Part shown: piece by piece, positions 60,468 through 64,000 of the stretch
Position numbering within the stretch: position 1 is the stretch's first letter
Layout: each line of letters starts with the position of its first letter
Assembly: GCA_002914805.1 (NCBI GenBank)
Contig: JXTB01000065.1
Span: 709,440 to 773,439, forward strand
Length of the DNA stretch: 64,000 bases
Origin: Parasponia andersonii
Lineage: Eukaryota; Streptophyta; Magnoliopsida; Rosales; Cannabaceae
Reading direction: 5' to 3'
The notes under the pieces: generated by a model
Seen by the model: the letters and a program-made list of their open reading frames with translations, nothing else
The model's database searches: none
What the model was told of the DNA's origin: nothing
Program-made: the position numbers and the translations under genes

Positions 60468-62240
60468 TCCTTAATTATAGTGTATTTTTATAGGAAAATT
60501 ACAAAATTATTCCCTATATTTCAGCTTAATTTTTATTTTTTCTTTTTCTTTTTGGTTGTAAAGTGGTATCTTTTCGCTTGCATACATGTCCACCAATTTT
60601 TTTTTTAAAGAAATATTTAATTATAAATAATCCCCCACAGTGTCATCAAATTTAAGATTTAACCGTGCATTCTTAGAACTATACTTTACTTCCGCGAATT
60701 GTCACATAAAATTTCAATTTTACCCCTATAACATCCAATATTAAGAAAAAAGTTTTAGGTGACGAAAATGCTTTCATCCTTCAGTTTTTTTGAATATAGT
60801 TTATCGCCGAATATATTATAAACTAATTGAAATATGTTGTACATTTGAATTTCAGGTTGTTTTGTAACAAATTTTATTAATTTAGAGGTTGTTTGGAAAT
60901 AGTTTATGTTCTATATAGTGACGAATGGGTATATTTTGTCAACTAAATTTTTTTTCCTAAAATTTGATGTTTTATGGGTGAAATTGAACACTTATGTTAC
61001 AATCTTTAGAGGTGAAATGTTTTCCAAGAATATATGTTTTATTTTAAAAAAAAAACCGCAAGTGATATTAAAAAAAAAAAAAAACAAAACTACAAGTGAT
61101 ATCTGTATTGACTCACAAGCAAAAAAATTTCCTAAAACGTAAACCTTTTAAATTTCCAAGAAGAAACTTGCGTTTCCAAAATAACCCATAAGCATCTTAC
61201 AAATAAGAATTTACTTCTATTTCCCATCAACTCAAAAATTCTTCTTCCTTGATTGAATGTTTTTTAATATTTTTTATTTTTTAAAATATTGAAAGAGAGA
61301 TCTAACTTTGCAAAAGATGTCAACAGGGTGTGCAAAATTAAATTGGGCCTATTTAGGATTAATTTTTACTTCCTGAAGTAAAAGTCTAAAAGGATCGTCC
61401 CCAAAAAATTAGTAAATTCATGTTTTATCAAAAATGTCTTCTAATTTAAAAAATATCTATTAAAAATTCATCTAAACACTTTTAAATGTAATTTTTAAGC
61501 TCTAAAAATTTTTTGAAAGCCATAACAAACAGGATGATTGTATTTGTTCATATAATTCTACTTTAGTTCTTTAAGTAATTTGTTTTTTCAAAAAAGTTGT
61601 TTGCTATGAGAATAAAATAGAGATGGCAAGTTGCAAGTTATATTTACTTAAAACCATTCCATTCTAATTTTAGAGAAATCCTCTTCTATTGAGGTAGAAA
61701 TACAGTTTGGAATGGTTTTTACAAGGAAATTATTTTAACAAAAAAATATTTGTATTTAATAATTTTATATATACTGTTAATTTTTTTTTAAGAATACATA
61801 TTACAGTTATTATTTTTTGAGAAATATCTAAGGTTAATTTTTTTATTGAGGGAATATATATGGTTAGTTTTAAAATTATAAAAAAGAAGGATTGGTTTTT
61901 TCAAGCAAAAACTTTGGAAAAAAAAATATTAGTATTTGAAAGTTTTATATATACGTTTTTTTTTGAGAATATATATTACGGTTTGTTTTTTATTTTTATT
62001 TTTTAGAAATATATACTGTTAATTTTATATCTACATACTATATTAACTAGATTATATCATAAAACTATCTACGTATTATTTTATTTATTTATTATTATTA
62101 TTATTATATATTATTATTATTATTTTGAAGAAGTGTTATCCTATATTAAAATAAGTCTACATGTAAAATAAAAAAAATATTAGGTTAACTAAATATGTGA
62201 CACATGAAATATATATATATATATATATAATATAAAAGAA
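60468..62240. other. AT-rich intergenic DNA
   Basis: Nothing recognisable beyond homopolymer and TA runs. The 78-codon frame at 60906 contains poly-Lys runs and is not supported. Confidence 0.5.
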
Positions 62241-62530
62241 GAATTTATGAACTAAACATAAGTTATACGACTTCAAAACTTAAAAAANGAATTTACCGAT
62301 TAAACATAAGTTATACGACTTCAAAACTTAAAAAATAATGAGAATTTACCGACTAAATATAAGTTATACGATTTCAAACTTAGAGAGAGAAAGAGAGAGA
62401 GCAAGTTATTGACTAAATATAAATTATACAATTTCAATTTTTTTTTAAAAAAAAAAGGAGAGAGAGAGAGAGATATACAGGAATAATTTATCGACTAAAA
62501 TTAAGTTATACGATTTCAAAACATAAACTA
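62241..62530. repeat. Degenerate tandem array with AG-rich spacers
   Basis: Five units of the form gaatttaccgactaaayata followed by agttatacgayttcaaa, starting near 62241, 62289, 62342, 62402 and 62482. The first three are spaced about 48-53 bp. The later ones are separated by (GA)n and A-run insertions. One ambiguous base (N) is at 62288. Confidence 0.88.
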
Positions 62531-62695
62531 TTTAACATAGGAAACAAAGTGTGTAAGATTTTTTTTTAAAAGACAAATATAACTGTATATAATTAGTAAT
62601 AACAATGATGGAATGTAAGGAATGAGAGGGAATGAAAACAAAATATAAGAATTAATAATAGAATGGAAATTAAAAAAAAAGGGATCATATAAAAC

Positions 62696-63055
62696 AAACC
62701 AACCATTTTTAGTATTTTATCAAAAAACCCACACGTTTTCATAATATTAAATTAATTATATAATTTGTATTTTTCTAACAAATAGAATGAGGCCTACACA
62801 TGTAGCCAAAATTTATTAATTGTTTAAAAAAGATAATTTTATCCTTTAAACTCATAAAACACATATCAAAATTAATAAACGTTCATCTTTTTTCTTAAAA
62901 ATAAATTTTTAAATTGAAAATAATAATTGTTAAATAAAAATAGTTTCAACTATTCAAAAGAACTTTAGAAAAAAGAATGACAAAAGTTTAAAAAAATTTT
63001 TGTATTGCTCTACTTCTTTTTTTAAGAGTTTAAATTATTCAAAACAATTAAAATT

Positions 63056-63114
<59 letters not shown>

Positions 63115-63501
63115 CAAAAATTAAAAAAAATTCTTGCTTTTTCTTTATTTTTTAATAATTTTAAGTAAAAAAAAATTATTGAAACTAAAATAAGTTTAAT
63201 TCAAAACAATTAAATGTTAAAAAGAAAAAGAATGACAAATATTTTTATTTTTAATAAATATTATTTTCACTTAAAATGTTTCTTTTTAAAAAAATAAAGA
63301 TAATTATCATTTTTCTATATTTACTATTTTCAATATATGTTTTATGAGTTTAAAGAGTAATATTGTCTTTTTTAAAACAATTAATAAATTTTGACTAAAT
63401 GTATAGGCACAGTTTTATTTGATAGGAAAATACAAATTGAATGTTAGATATGATACAAATAAAAAGTGTGTTTTATTTGATAAAACAATAAAGGTGGTCA
63501 T
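62696..63501. mobile_element. Long-inverted-repeat element, complete copy 3
   Basis: The left arm (about 62696-62880) contains agtattttatcaaaaaaccc, ttctaacaaatagaatg and atcctttaaactcataaaac. The right arm (about 63325-63501) contains the complements atgttttatgagtttaaag, tatttgataggaaaatac and ataaaggtggtca. Arms of roughly 180 bp flank a loop with repeated aagaatgacaaaa blocks and a (GA)n tract. No coding capacity. It is related to 54467-56450 and 25705-26018. Confidence 0.8.
63059..63112. repeat. (GA)n microsatellite
   Basis: Uninterrupted GA run of about 54 bases within the loop of the long-inverted-repeat element. Confidence 0.96.
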
Positions 63502-63714
63502 TTTTTTTTTATATTATCCCAAAAGAATGAAAAATGGATTGAAAAAAAAAAAAGTTGTCCTACTCATAAGTAAATTACTTTTTATATTTATATACGTATT
63601 AATTATTTTTTTGATAAAATTACTAATATTATTATAACCATCAAATCAAAATCTAACAACCCAAATTAGAATACCCATTTATGAAGAAAAAATAAAAATC
63701 TCTATTGAAACATC

Positions 63715-63718
<4 letters not shown>

Positions 63719-63758
<40 letters not shown>
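63719..63758. repeat. (TA)n microsatellite
   Basis: Uninterrupted TA run of about 40 bases. Confidence 0.96.
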
Positions 63759-63762
<4 letters not shown>

Positions 63763-64000
63763 TTTCATGTATGCTTCAATCGAATTGAGTATACGATGAT
63801 TTCTATTTTGCTTGCCAATTTAAATTTATACACTAATGAGTATAATATCACATTTAGGTCCAACAAATAAGACTTCAACTCAGAAAAAAGAAAAAAAGAA
63901 AAAGAAAAAAGAAAGTCAAGTACTACTCTAGATTAGTTTAATAAAACTTGCCAATTAATTGTCTAAGTAATTCGTACGACGAAGACGAAGAGGGTCAGGT

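Noticed and set aside
1..64000. tRNA, rRNA or other structured RNA genes
   Set aside because: I saw no cloverleaf with A and B boxes and no rRNA-like segment. A covariance-model scan would be needed to exclude small RNAs.

Overview
This window is nuclear DNA of a dicot-type flowering plant. It is very AT-rich, has GT-AG introns, holds one complete host gene encoding a plant-specific class VIII myosin, and is otherwise filled with plant transposable elements and simple repeats. I cannot name the species from the sequence.

Layout. 1-1638: the 3' end of a copia-type LTR retrotransposon (internal tail plus 3' LTR), followed by a decayed hAT-type transposase gene (about 1655-3850). 3850-9250: AT-rich DNA without genes, a possible remnant of another LTR, and a clean 719-bp non-autonomous hAT element (8327-9045) with perfect 8-bp target duplications. 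10193 to about 23300, minus strand: the myosin VIII gene. I resolved it into one 5'-UTR exon and 23 coding exons that join without frame errors into 1173 residues (SH3-like N-terminus, motor, four IQ motifs, coiled coil, basic tail). 23300-32300: intergenic DNA with a 330-bp tandem duplication, microsatellites, small inverted-repeat elements and short tandem duplications.

32307-48374 is one 5'-truncated L1-type LINE on the plus strand, broken by four later insertions. They are an 8.8-kb Ty3/gypsy element (32502-41294), a hAT-like element (41751-42287), a 2.1-kb solo LTR of chromovirus type (43232-45376) and another hAT-like element (46003-46752). Removing them rejoins the LINE endonuclease, reverse transcriptase, zinc-knuckle and RNase H segments. 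The gypsy element has lost most of gag-pol but keeps the RNase H end and integrase. It carries three families of tandem repeats, an assembly gap, and an antisense multi-exon gene (36619-40129, minus) with its own TATA box. That antisense gene is the most interesting object here.

48400-64000: no host gene that I can support. The region holds two more hAT-like elements of the same family as 46003-46752, a family with long terminal inverted repeats (one copy contains a nested hAT element at 54664-55867), further MITE-like elements, a degenerate tandem array at 62241-62530, and (TA)n and (GA)n tracts.

The only gene likely to work for the host is the myosin. It probably supports actin-based processes at the plasma membrane, plasmodesmata and endosomes, as known for the family. 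Everything else is a record of repeated and nested transposition.
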